A stretch of DNA of 64,000 nucleotides, taken from positions 217,473 through 281,472 of the forward strand of contig MNCI01026285.1 of the NCBI GenBank assembly GCA_015680685.1, given 5' to 3'. The notes under the pieces are model-generated. The model was not told the DNA's origin. It worked only from the letters and a program-made list of their open reading frames with translations, and ran no database searches. Within the stretch, counting starts at the first letter, position 1. The number at the start of each line of letters is the position of its first letter. Below, piece after piece: positions 51,566-61,889 of the stretch. Source of the DNA: Gnetum montanum (Eukaryota > Streptophyta > Gnetopsida > Gnetales > Gnetaceae). A program made the translations under genes and the position numbers.

Positions 51566-54500
51566 ATGGGCAGAGGCAAGGAGATAGATGACAGAGGAAG
51601 AAAAGGGGCAGAGCCGACGTTCGCAGAGGAGAGCGAGGCGATGCTGCAGGGCCTACCCCACCCGAGTCTTCCCGCATGGCCTGGATCTTCCAGCAAGTAG
51701 GCTCTTGACCCTGTTTTTGTTTTTTTTTTTCGCGTCTGTTTTTTTTGCAGCGTAGACAGTTAGCGTATAGGGTTTCGGCGTATACGCCGAGCGTAAAGGG
51801 TTCAGGGTATTGTACCGGCGTAGACGCCGCATGTGTTGTTTTCAGTGTATACTGTAACGGCTTTGTTTTTCGGTGTTCAGTGTAGACGATTGCCGGCGTA
51901 TACGCCGAGCGTAGACACTTGTACTTGCTTCTGGCGTAGATGGTCTACGCTCGGCGTATACACCGAGGGTTTCCACAGCGTACATGCTAGGCGTAAGTTA
52001 GATATTTTGCAGCGTAAGCCTGTTCGGCGTAAACTCTTGTATTATGTACGGCGTGGACATTTTTTAGCATGTACGCCCAGCGTATACGCCGAGCGTAACT
52101 GTTTCTCTACGCCTAGCGTATATGCTGAGCGTAATTGTTTGTCTCTACGCCCAGCGTATACGCTGAGCGTAACTGTTTATCTCTACGCCCAGCGTATACG
52201 CCGAACGTAACAGTTAGAAAAATTTTCCNNNNNNNNNNNNNNNNNNNNNNNNNNNTGGTTTCGGGACGGGGCCTACGAATTTTTGGCCTTCATATTAGAC
52301 CATTTCAGGGTTGTGATTTGGTCCCACCTAGGCGAGGATGTAGCGCGGAGCATCATCGAGGCCATGTTACCCGGTGCAGCAGAGGGTGTTAGAATGTTTA
52401 TGGACGATATTGATGAAGGGCCACTTGTCGCCGAGGGTGTTCCCCCCGGTGGTCCAAAATCTACCCGTCCATTGACGCTTGTGTGGGACCGGCTGCCGCG
52501 GGGGCCTAACTATATCAACGACACCTTATTTCTAGCTGGTCGCGCACACACCTTGTTTCAAAATCCTCCCGGCTCAGTATACTGGGTAGAAAGGTAATCT
52601 CGTTTTAGATCTGGTTGTTCTTCTTTTTTATATTCAAATATTTGCTCTTGTTTTAACACATGTTTTCACCTTTCCGTAGGCCAAAAGTTACGAAAGAAGG
52701 GGACTATGTAGGCGATGATGGGATTGCATTGGCACGCACGGCTTTGGAGGTGTTCATGGTGGGCCCCACTCTTCGTGGGGCCGTTTTGGCCCACACTAGC
52801 GGCGCCATGAAGCACTTCCAAAAGAAATTTTCTAAGGCGTTTGCACAATGCACCGCGTGTGGATGGTTGCACGCCGACTGGTCCCCTAATGGACCAATTT
52901 TTCCATCTGTTTCTGATCTGGGCGAAACCTCGAAGTCTAACACGGAGAGTAAGTGGCAATGTTTTCTAGATGTCGTGATGTGTTTGTTCAATTGCCGAGT
53001 GTTAAACTAATGCGAGGGTTTTGGATTTGTTTCTACAGCTGGCACTACCTCTGGCGGGGATTCTGTTGTGACCGGGCGGACTAAAGCGACTCTTTCTATG
53101 AAATTCGGTGAAATCGTTGCAGCCCAGAAGTGGTTACGGGTAAAAGCCCCGCCATCCATTATTGCCTGTTTAGAACATGCCGGCCTCATGGCGCTCTTCA
53201 CGGCTCCTAGCCCGAACGTGTCTATAGCGGAGATGATCGGGATCGTGGATTCGTTTGACAGATCTGTTTCTCGCTATAGCGCGCGTATTAAGGACGTTAA
53301 AATAATTTTTGAATTATCGCCCCAATTTTTTGCGGATTTTTTTGGCATGCCTATAGGTGGTGTAAAGATTGTTTTAGATAGGACGCACAAAGAAATTCAG
53401 ACGATCCGCGCTTTAGAGGATTGGTTAGGGGTGACTAAGGGTGCCAAAGGATTCCCAATGTAGGGGAGGACGAAAGTTGATGAAGTCAAAGAGCTTTACC
53501 CCTTATTTCGGGCGCGTCTGTTTCCGAAGACTCTATCGCAAGTTAAGAGTCTCAGGGTTGAAGTAGTGTGAGTCATGCGCACTATTCTAGAGGCTGGCAT
53601 GCGCTACAATTGGGCTGAATTCTTAGTATTGGGCATGACTAAAGAGATAGTGCGGCTACGTTCGAACATAGATGCCCAGTCCCATTTCACTTTTGCCTTT
53701 TTTGCCGGTTATGTTCGTCGTTTGGCGAAATTTTTGGGGGTCCGTGGGGAGGACAGATATGTTTTGCGGGATAGGAATCAATTATCTCGCCCCTGGGTAA
53801 GCCACCTATTCGACACGGCTAAGTCCCAAGATGCCCCCGAGGGGATTGATGAATCCCTTACGATCACTACGGGTGGATCGTCTGGCGCCTCGCTCCATAC
53901 GCGCGATAGTGTAGGGCCGGAACTAGACGGAATGTCCTACACTACCAAAAAGGTAGAGCGGGTAGTCAAGGACACAATAGGCAAAGCCAAATCAAAATTG
54001 GTGAAGTGTGACCATGTAGCTGAGGAGACCAGTGAGATTGAACTACCCAAAGTAAAACGGATTCGGTTTAAAATACCTGGTAAACTTCTTGCTTTCTTTG
54101 CTTTGTTTATCTTGCAGATGGTTGCATGCGACTAACTTCATCTGTTTTGTGTTGAGAAGTCAAGAGACATGATTTGCAGACTATACCTGAGGATGAAGAG
54201 TTAACTGACCCCGCGGGAGGGACTGAGTTGCTGGGGGAAGGAATTGGAGACACCGAACCGGTGGATGATCAAGCGGAGACTGACAATATGTTCAGTGATT
54301 TTCTCACAGGCACTTGGACCTTGGAGACCCTCTCGCACCGGAGGAGACTGGAGGGAATGGTATGTCTTGTTGCTTAGTTGTGTAGCTTAATATATTTTTT
54401 ATCTCATCGTGAATTTTTCGTTTGACTTAGAGGAGAGCGAGACCATCCCTGAGAAGGAGCTAGAGATTCCCCCCGAAGTGCCGCTAAAGGTCAGCACGTC

Positions 54501-55692
54501 GCGCCCTGATGGACCTTTTACTTGGATGGAAATGCCAAGTAAAAGGGATTTCGTAGCTGGTGTGGCCGAAGAGGTTGTTGAGCGGATCGAAGGGATCCAT
54601 CCTAAAATAGGTATGGGAACATCTAAAGATCCTTACTATGTTAGAGTTTGATTCCCGATCTTGTCTATTCTAACGTTTGTCTTTTCCTACGGATAGGTGC
54701 CCAACTGAGGTGGGATCTGTCTGAGACTGTCAACATGGAGAGTTTGCCCACACTTTCCCCAAATATTGAACAAGTGCCCAGACCCGTTTACGAAGAGGTA
54801 GCAGAGGGCTTTGTTCATAATGCTAAGGCAGTATGGACGTGTAGGCGATCCATTGAGCAATTGTGGCTCCAGATTCAGGCGAAAGAGAAAGAGGTTTCTG
54901 AACTAACGGTGGAACGTGACGATCTGAAGGCCTGGTATGAATTCGCTGCAGCCAGATTAGACAATGATCGCTCTTGGCGGACCTTTGAGGTCACGTATAT
55001 GAGGTATTAGAACCTACTCAATCGTCACGTAGGATTGATACGGAGACTAGGGGAGCGTAGGGCTCAAATTGAATTGCTGAACACCAAATGCCACGACTGG
55101 AAGGCTTTCGCCTCCAAAGTACGCAAATGGGGGCAAGATGAGAAAAACCACAAGCATCAGTATAAGAAGTCGCTAAAAGAAGTGTCTATTGAGAAGCGAC
55201 AGTTTGAAATGTTTGTGGAAGGCCTTGGTCTGCGCTCTGCCTTTGACACATTCGCCCAAAACACAATTGTAGAGATGGAATCCCCTAAACGGCGGATAAC
55301 AACTGCTTCCGGGGAGGTGTCAGTGGGGGAGTTCCCTTTGAAACTTCCCACCTGGTCGGATGTTGACAAGGGAAAGGCTCTGGCAGATGTTGACTTGGGT
55401 CTCGATGGGACAGATTGGGCAAGTGTTCCCGAGGAGGAAATCCTGCGGCGCCTGGAATTTTGCTTGGGGGGATCCCCTATGGTAAGCGTTTCGTGTTCCT
55501 GAAGCTAATTGATTGAATAATGTTTGAAATTTTGACATTCGCTTATTCTTGTGTTCGTCATTTCTTCTTTTTTTCTTTTGGTCTTTTCAGGATGAAGGTG
55601 GCGATGAAACTGGAGGGGCTGGCCCCAGTGGAGCAGAGGCCTCCGATGCTGGCGGGTCGAAGGGGGACGATCGTCATGTCCCAGATGTTTAG
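51566..55692 (+). CDS. Copy 4 opposite-strand gene: phosphatase-like, transposon-like, acidic and coiled-coil protein (spliced, broken by point stops and a gap)
   Basis: Proposed exons: 51566-51696 (MGRGKEIDDRGRK); a gapped exon ending 52593; 52680-52948; 53039-about 54079; about 54180-54359; 54433-54610; 54697-55481; 55591-55692 (acidic G/D-rich tail, TAG). Donors and acceptors are GT-AG and phases join, except at the exon 4/5 junction, which I could not resolve. Domains: FCP1/SCP-like HAD (EFLAFILDHFRVVIWS, then NDTLFLAGRAHTLFQNPP); a helical domain like those of plant transposon proteins (AEMIGIVDSFDRS, FFADFFGMPIGG); an acidic linker; a coiled coil (54790-55260); a D/E/G-rich tail. Stops: TAG at 53461, TGA near 53569 and TAG near 55008, mostly where relatives have W or Q. 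The HAD domain's usual late D-D pair reads A-G, so catalysis is unlikely. Role unknown; a chromatin or transcription function is a guess. It lies antisense between protease and RT. Confidence 0.65.
51700..52228 (+). repeat. GCGTATACGC-type repeats in first intron of copy 4 opposite-strand gene
   Basis: At least 15 variants of AGCGTATACGCCGAGCGTA between 51750 and 52210, the same motif as in this copy's LTRs and leader. They follow the proposed exon 1 donor (GT at 51697). Confidence 0.8.
52229..52255. other. Assembly gap (27 N)
   Basis: The gap replaces the N-terminal part of the phosphatase-like exon, including motif I, which is visible in copy 3 at 31505-31600. The true length is unknown. 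Confidence 0.95.
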
Positions 55693-55924
55693 CATTTTAG
55701 CTTTCAAGTTTTTTTTTCTTTTGGTGTTTTTCGACTCAGATTTATACTGGAACTGTATCTCAAAAACTGTGGAATGGACAGAGACTATTGATTGCATGTA
55801 ATAACTATATAAATATTTTTTTTTGTTGATTTTAAGTTTAGCATGAGATAGGAATGTAAAAATATTTTGGTTTGTTTGCTATTTTATATGTATCACGGAA
55901 ATGTGATTATAAAAGTAAAACGAG

Positions 55925-56275
55925 AAGCATGTACTAGTTTATGGCCGTTTCGGGCCCCATGCGTAGTTTATGGCCATTTCGGGCCCCATGCGTAGTTTAT
56001 GGCCATTTCGGGCCCCATGCATAGTTTATGGCCATTTCGGGCCCCATGCGTAATCAGGAAATGTTTTGAAGGATGTGGATAGATTTCTCGGTCAACCGAT
56101 CGTTGCTGATCGTGGCTAGTTTTATGTCATTGTGGACATAATAGTTTAATGTCATTTCAAACTTTTTATAGTTTAACGTCATTTCGGACTAGGAGTGGCA
56201 TTTTAATTGTTTTCCTGTTTTATCGTAGTTTAGTGTCATTTCGGACTTGTTATATTTTAACGTCATTTCAGACTA
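55925..56275. repeat. Hairpin-unit array between protease and opposite-strand gene (copy 4)
   Basis: Four near-identical units GTTTATGGCCATTTCGGGCC, then about five units with TATGTC/GACATA or CGTC/GACT-type arms. It lies between the convergent stop codons at 55692 and 56288. Confidence 0.88.
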
Positions 56276-56287
56276 AGAGTGATAGTA

Positions 56288-57088
56288 TTATTTCAGTAAT
56301 TTTTTGATTTTTTTCGTTTTAATGTTAGACGATGTTTCAACGGGTATGATCTGGTATTCAGCGTCCCCTTCACTGATTACGTTAAACGGTAATTCAGCCC
56401 AAGGGGCTTCTGATGGAATGTCTTTCATGTTAGCGTTTTCAGATATTTCAATGTCCGTAGGGAGCTCTATATTAGCTTCTACTTGAGGAGGTACAGGCAT
56501 TTCTGTTTGAGGAGGCTTTTGTTCCATGTCAGAAGATTTACTACTTACCGATGTTTGCGGATTCTCATTATTTTGGCTAGGTTTTTCAAGTTCGACTTCC
56601 GAGCCTTGGTCCATGTCCATATGCGACGAGATAATAGGAGTAGCTGCTTCACCGCGTATGACGATTTCCCCGCCTTCATAAGGTAGGTGAATTTCTTGAT
56701 GTATAGGCGAGGAGACAGCTCTCAGTTGGGCTAACCTGGGTCTTCCCAGTATTAGGTTGAACCCCGGCATCTCATCCACTACTAGGAAATCGGCAGATGT
56801 TGGGAATTGATCCCCCGCTATGAAGTTTAAGGTTATTGTACCTTTCACCATTACGCATGACCCACTGAATGACCTTAAACATGTAGTCGTGGTTGGTTTA
56901 AGTAGTTCAGTAAGTCCTAGTTGTTCAATGATGTGGTATGGCACAACGTTTGTCGCAGCTCCATCATCTACATGGACCCTGTGTATTTTAAACTGATTTA
57001 TACATATTGTTATAAACATGGGTGCTGTTGTTACCTCCTTNACTAGAGCTTCCCGATGTGTTTGAGATGTTAGGACTAAGTCATACAA
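56288..57088 (-). pseudogene. Copy 4 retropepsin-like protease and C-terminal tail
   Basis: In the same frame as gag. The active-site segment is VHVDDGAATNVVPYHI; the family normally has D-T/S-G, here D-D-G. Later GFNLILGRPRLAQL and the HQEIHLPYEGGEIVIRG segment are conserved in all copies. A P/E-rich tail ends KIKKLLK and a stop at 56288. A single N at 57041 joins REAL to EVTTAP; about 52 residues that copies 2 and 3 keep are missing there. It would process the polyprotein. Confidence 0.85.
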
Positions 57089-60000
57089 GCTCAGTGAAGT
57101 GTTCTTTTATTTTAATGCTTGTGTGACTTGTGTCAAGGCAGCTGCAAAGTTTTCACTGTTGGGGGTGTTTCTATCGGTGCTGAATGGATCCATAGGACCC
57201 AACAGTTTTATTTCTCGTTTTGTTGGCTTTTCAGTTTTTGGAGTTGTCGTTTTAGATGATTCATGTCTTTCAGATGACTCACCTTCGTTGCCTGTGCTTG
57301 GTTGATCATTAGATGATGACATGGGTACAGAGTTTAGGGGAGTGGGCTTAGGTGCCCCTAGAGTTAGCCGTTGGTGCTCTTTCTCCAAGCGTTCTCACAT
57401 AAGCCTATCTGCCAGGCGTTCTCGCGTGTTACGTGGAGGTGGAGTTGACCTCAGAGTTTGGGATTGCCTAGGAACCTTTATGACATAGGGAGCAGGGTGG
57501 GGCTGTGTGTACGATTGGGCAGGAGTTTGCACCGGTAGCCTGATGACGTACGGGGCTGGTCTTTGCGGAGGCTGGGCCTCTGTCGTTGCAACGGCAGGTG
57601 GTACTTGAACTACGAAAGGAGTAGGCCGAGCGTGAGGGGTTTGTGTACTTGCGGGGTTAGCTGGAGGGATGCGCACTACGTATGGTTGTTGGCGTGTTCT
57701 GACGTCAGAGGTGGGTATGGTGGGGGACACTCGGATTACGAACGGCCGCTATGGGGCGTGAGGTGATTGAGGTGCAGAGTTAGTAGGAGGGATCTGAACC
57801 ACGAATGGTTTGTTAGATATTTCTTGTTTGTTTTCGGGATGGATGGTGTTGATGCGGGGTGTGCTGGAGTCATCATCACAATAGATTGAGGTAATTACGT
57901 ACGGTGTCTCTTTAGCGTTCAGGGGGTCTTTGTACACCCCCATGGTCTAGTTTTGCGGTTGGATGGGGTTAGCCCCGTCGAAGGTGATCTTGCCATCGTC
58001 AATCATCTTTTGGATGTCCTACTTCAGGGTGAAGCAGTAATCTATTCCATGCTCGTTGCGTTGGTGATAGTCGCAGAAGCGATCTATCCTGAATCCTTTG
58101 GGCACGGGCGGCTCATCCGGCGTTGCCAGGCTTGGGTTCTGTATGAGTTGACAGAACCGGTAATGTCTTTGGATAGCCGCTGGGGACAATTGCTTGTATT
58201 ATATCAATCCAGCCTTTAAGAGTTGGTCAAAGAGCTGGGATGGCTTCATCGGTAAAGGCGTGTACTGAGAGGGTTCCTTCCTCTCGAAGTTACACGTACG
58301 GTTGGTCGGGTTTTGTGGTGACGACTCTGAGGCTGTTGTGGGAGCAGGCTGATAGTAGTTAGTGGGGGGAACGGGTGGTTTGTATTGATGTGTTGTGTTT
58401 GTTTGCTGTGCCCCCGCTATTGCTGCTACAGTCGCCTTGGCCTTTTCTTTGTCTTTCTTAGTGTGTTGGTTTCTGAAGGCCAGGTACGCAGGGTCGTTGC
58501 TGTTTTGAGCAACTTCCTCTATGTTTTTGATTTGTTCAAATGCTTGATTCAGATCACGCGCATTGAGGTAATACAGTTTGGATTTGAAGAAGTCATTGAC
58601 AGCCCCTTTCAATATCGTGAGCAGATAGGTTTGAGAGATTGGGTCGTGCAACTCGTTGAGAGCTGCGCTCCATCTCTGAATGAACTTCTGCACTGGTTCG
58701 AGTGGTGCCTGCTTGATCTGCATGAGGCTGTCCAGTGTTACTTCGGGTTTCAAGTTATACTTGAACCTGGTCACAAACTGGCGTAGGAGATCGTCTAGGG
58801 AAAGGATGGAATTCCTGGGCAAGGCCCGGTACCAGTCGAGTGCCCTTCCCGTGAGGGACATGGGAAATACTCGTAGTATGGAGTGGGGCCATGCCTGAAG
58901 GAGTGCGCACTCTAATCTAAACGTGATGAGGTGGGTGTTGGGGTCTGTCTCCCCGTTATACTTAGTCAGCGTTGGAAGGGGGAAACCCTTGGGCAAAGTC
59001 AATGGCGGGACAGAGGAGCTGATAGGGTCATCATTGTAGAAATCTACTACTTTCAGGTCTCCATCAGCGACTATTTTGAGGCATTTTACCTCATCTGTTA
59101 ATTCTTGCATCAATGTTTTAGCGTCCACCCAATCTTGGATGCTTGGTGAAGCTACAGGCTAGGGGTATGGGGCTGCATACCTGCTAGATTGCTAGGTCAC
59201 GGGTTGGAAAGCCGAAGGTTGGGTGATCGGCGGTTGTGCCTGTGGGTAGTTAACGGTGGACGGTGCTAAGGCTGAGATGTTAAGAGGAAAATGTTGTGAT
59301 TGTTGTTGTTGCTGCAGCTGGGGTTGTGCTTGAGGAGCAGTGATCGGGGGAATTGCATGGGGCGGGACGTGGTGATGGGGAATTTGATATGATGATGCCC
59401 CCCTTGCTGGCCACTGTCCCGCTACCTTGTGTGTGGGGACTCCTTGTTGGGTTGGGGCCACTTAGGGAGCTGTATGCGTCTGGATATGGGGTATGAAGTG
59501 AGCTAATGTAGACGCGGGGATCACATGTGGCATCCCAATTACGCGAGGTGGGAACGTTGGCCCCATGCCCTCATGAAGAGGCGGTGCTTGTGAGGACGGG
59601 CCCGCAGCTATATTGGGGGTAACTGTCAGAGGGAAGGTGTGAGGCTGGGGATCGCTCGGGAGCGGAATGTGTACTAGCGCTGGCGTTTCAGGTGGTGGCA
59701 TTTGAACTTGGGCGAGTCTAGGGTGTTCTACGGGCAAGGCTTCCCCTGTTCCGGGATGGAAAACGGGGTTCATCTGTGCTTGGGGGCTCAAGGTGTGGTA
59801 TGAGTCTCCCTGCTCAGATTGGGTAGCGAAATCGTCTTCTTCCTCTGGCTAAGGCTCTAGCGTGGGTTGGTCCAATGACTGGCTCCTGTGTAGAAGGAGC
59901 TAAGTAAAGAGCTCCGAGAATTGTTCTGGAATGGGGATTACGTCGTATGGGGAAGGGATGAACTCATGTCCTCCCCTGTAAAAGAGTTCAAATTGTCTCT

Positions 60001-60238
60001 TTGCTTCAATTTCAGCCTGATCCATTGCTAGGCCGGCTTGTATCTTAATGCAGATGAAGTTATACTCATCTTGGGTTATAACGTTAGCGGCTGGACCTCT
60101 CCCTTGTAACCTCAAAGATCGACGGGGCCCCATTGTGGATTGCTCTCCCAAATGTGGTGTGATAGACTGCTGGGCAGCCATGGTGTGTGAGATGTCAATG
60201 TTCTAGGTAGTGGCAGTAGTGGTGTTTATGGGATTCAT
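57089..60238 (-). pseudogene. Copy 4 gag
   Basis: One reading frame from M-N-P at 60238 with about ten point stops, no frameshift. Order: a Q/P/H-rich N-terminal part (60181-59200), the gag core at 59128-58500 (KYNGETDPNTHLITF, APLEPVQKFIQRWSAAL, NDFFKSKLYYLNARDLNQAF), a lysine-rich linker (HTKKDKEKAKAT), a degenerate knuckle-like FCDYHQRNEHGIDYCFTLK (about 58090), six PFVVQVPP-type repeats (57850-57440), then a spacer to protease. Start chosen because copy 2 has M-N-P at the same place; an alternative Met is at 60181. It would form the particle and bind RNA. Confidence 0.88.
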
Positions 60239-60254
60239 GATGATAGATTGTGTA

Positions 60255-60610
60255 TGCAAAACGGTTTGAGTGTAAACACTAAGTGTTCAGCGTAAACGCT
60301 GGTCAGTGCATAGCGTAAACGCTAAGTGTTCAACGTAAACGCTGGTCAGTGTGCAGCGTAAACGCTAAGTGTTTAGCGTAAATGCTGGTTAGTGTGCAGC
60401 GTAAACGCTAAGTATGCAGCGTAGACGCTGGTCTTCGGGCAGCGTAGATGCTGGAGTAAGTGTGCAGCGTAGACGCTGGCAGGTTGACAGCGTAGACGCT
60501 AGGGTTTCTGATAGCAGCGTAGACGCTGGAAGATTGACAGCGTAGACGTTGAGAGTCGGGTGTAAACAGGGCAACGAAAAATGCTGATGAGCGTAGACGC
60601 TGAGGAGCGT
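60255..60610. repeat. Leader repeats of copy 4
   Basis: About 14 units of AGCGTAAACGCT or AGCGTAGACGCTGG with 8-14 bp spacers, in the untranslated leader between primer-binding site and gag. Confidence 0.88.
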
Positions 60611-60635
60611 ACAGTCAAGTTGTTTAGGCGTTCAC

Positions 60636-60653
60636 GCCCTCCTTCTAGCGCCA
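60636..60653 (-). other. Primer-binding site of copy 4
   Basis: TGGCGCTAGAAGGAGGGC on the minus strand, five bases inside the 5' LTR. Conserved in all four copies. It should pair with the 3' end of a host tRNA ending GCGCCA; which one I do not know. Confidence 0.7.
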
Positions 60654-60658
60654 ATTTC

Positions 60659-61889
60659 TGTACCGCCTAAAATCGTCGGTCCCCAGCTAGAAGGAAAAAC
60701 AGAGACCGCGGGATTGCAGGACGAGCACAGATGACCCTACCTTCGCCCGAGGGCATGCTGGAATGCACGAAGGTAGGGTACCTTGGGTGGTCCGCACGTG
60801 GATCAGACAAGGATTTCCCCGAGCGCCACCAAAGTGTTATACGGTGGGTTATACGTAAACTATGTAATGGGCGTAAAACGAAGCAAACAGTGAAAACAGG
60901 GTGTAAACAAAGTGTAAACAGCGTAACAGTGAAAGCAGGGCATAAACAAAGTGTGAACAGCGTAACAGTGTAAACGAGGCGTATACAGCGTAAACAGTGT
61001 GAGTAGGGCGTAGACAGCGTAAACAGAGCGTAAAGCGTAAACAGGGTTTAAACAGGGCGTAAAGCGTATACAGCGTAAACAGAGTGTAGAAAGCGTAAAG
61101 CGTAAACAAGCGTAAACAGGAATAGTATGAACACAGTGTAAACTGAAATTGTAAACTGTATTGTAAAGTGAAAATGTAGTGCATTGGTCTAACGCAGTTG
61201 TGGCTAAACATAAGACGGACGTAAAGCCCCGGTGGGTGCAGGGAGGCGGCTGGTTTGCATGGTAGGCGGAGCGTAAAGACTATGCCCGGCGTACAGGACT
61301 TCCAGCGTATGAGGGTTTCAAGCTCTGGTTTTGCAACGTAATTACTCTGGGTTTGCTCTGATAGATTTTTGCCAACCTTTGAAAACGCGGAAAACTGGGC
61401 TTTTAATAGAGGAAGGGTTACTGGGAAAATCGGGTTGGGAGACACATGGCGTGTCAACCGGGTGCATACAATTTAGAAACATGGTATACGCTGGGCGTAT
61501 ACGCTACATCAGGCTAGCGTATACGCTGGACTTGCTGGGCGTGTGAACTTGGGTGGACGCTGGGCGTATACACTGATGGATGCTGGCGTATACGCTGTTG
61601 AATGCTGGAGTATACGCTGGGCGTATACGCTGATGGATGCTGGCGTCGACTTGCTTCAATTCTTGCTCTCGTTGCACCTGTTGAGCGTACATGTGAGCCG
61701 TGTACGCTGGGCGTAGACGCTGGGCGTAGACGCTGGGCGTAGACGCTGGCACAACACTTGGTAAAAACCGAGTGTTTCGATCCTCAAAACCGCCAGGTGA
61801 CTTCAAATGTAGCTAACGTTGTCTGCGGGTCACGGAGATCTGCTCCTTATTGGACAAGTGCTAAACTCGAAATTTTTTGTGGTGTTTCA
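60659..61889 (-). repeat. Copy 4 5' LTR
   Basis: The pair of 45726-46949, starting TGTACCGCC and ending GGTGTTTCA on the plus strand. The palindrome array is at 61490-61750. The TATA position reads TCTATTAAAA here (61401-61410), against CTATAAAAAG in the other LTR. Confidence 0.92.

Larger units (their letters stand above)
45726..61889 (-). mobile_element. Copy 4: youngest Tat-type LTR retrotransposon, inserted in copy 1's 5' LTR
   Basis: Bounded by LTRs 45726-46949 and 60659-61889, with a perfect TSD GTGTT (45721-45725 and 61890-61894). Length 16,164 bp. LTR ends are TG...CA. CG is abundant. Gag-protease is in one frame throughout and pol in one frame. Over the first 165 or so LTR positions I counted about 10 differences between the pair, nearly all transitions. 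Three runs of N lie inside it, and RT is N-terminally truncated. Confidence 0.95.

Noticed and set aside
54080-54117. A 38-bp intron ending at CTTGCAG
   Set aside because: Too short for a normal plant intron and leads to a stop; a 100-bp intron ending at 54179 is likelier, although its phase does not join cleanly.
48909-60238. Amber read-through or a variant code to explain many TAG codons
   Set aside because: TAG stands at sites where sister copies have CAG or TGG, and older copies have more of them, which fits cytosine deamination.
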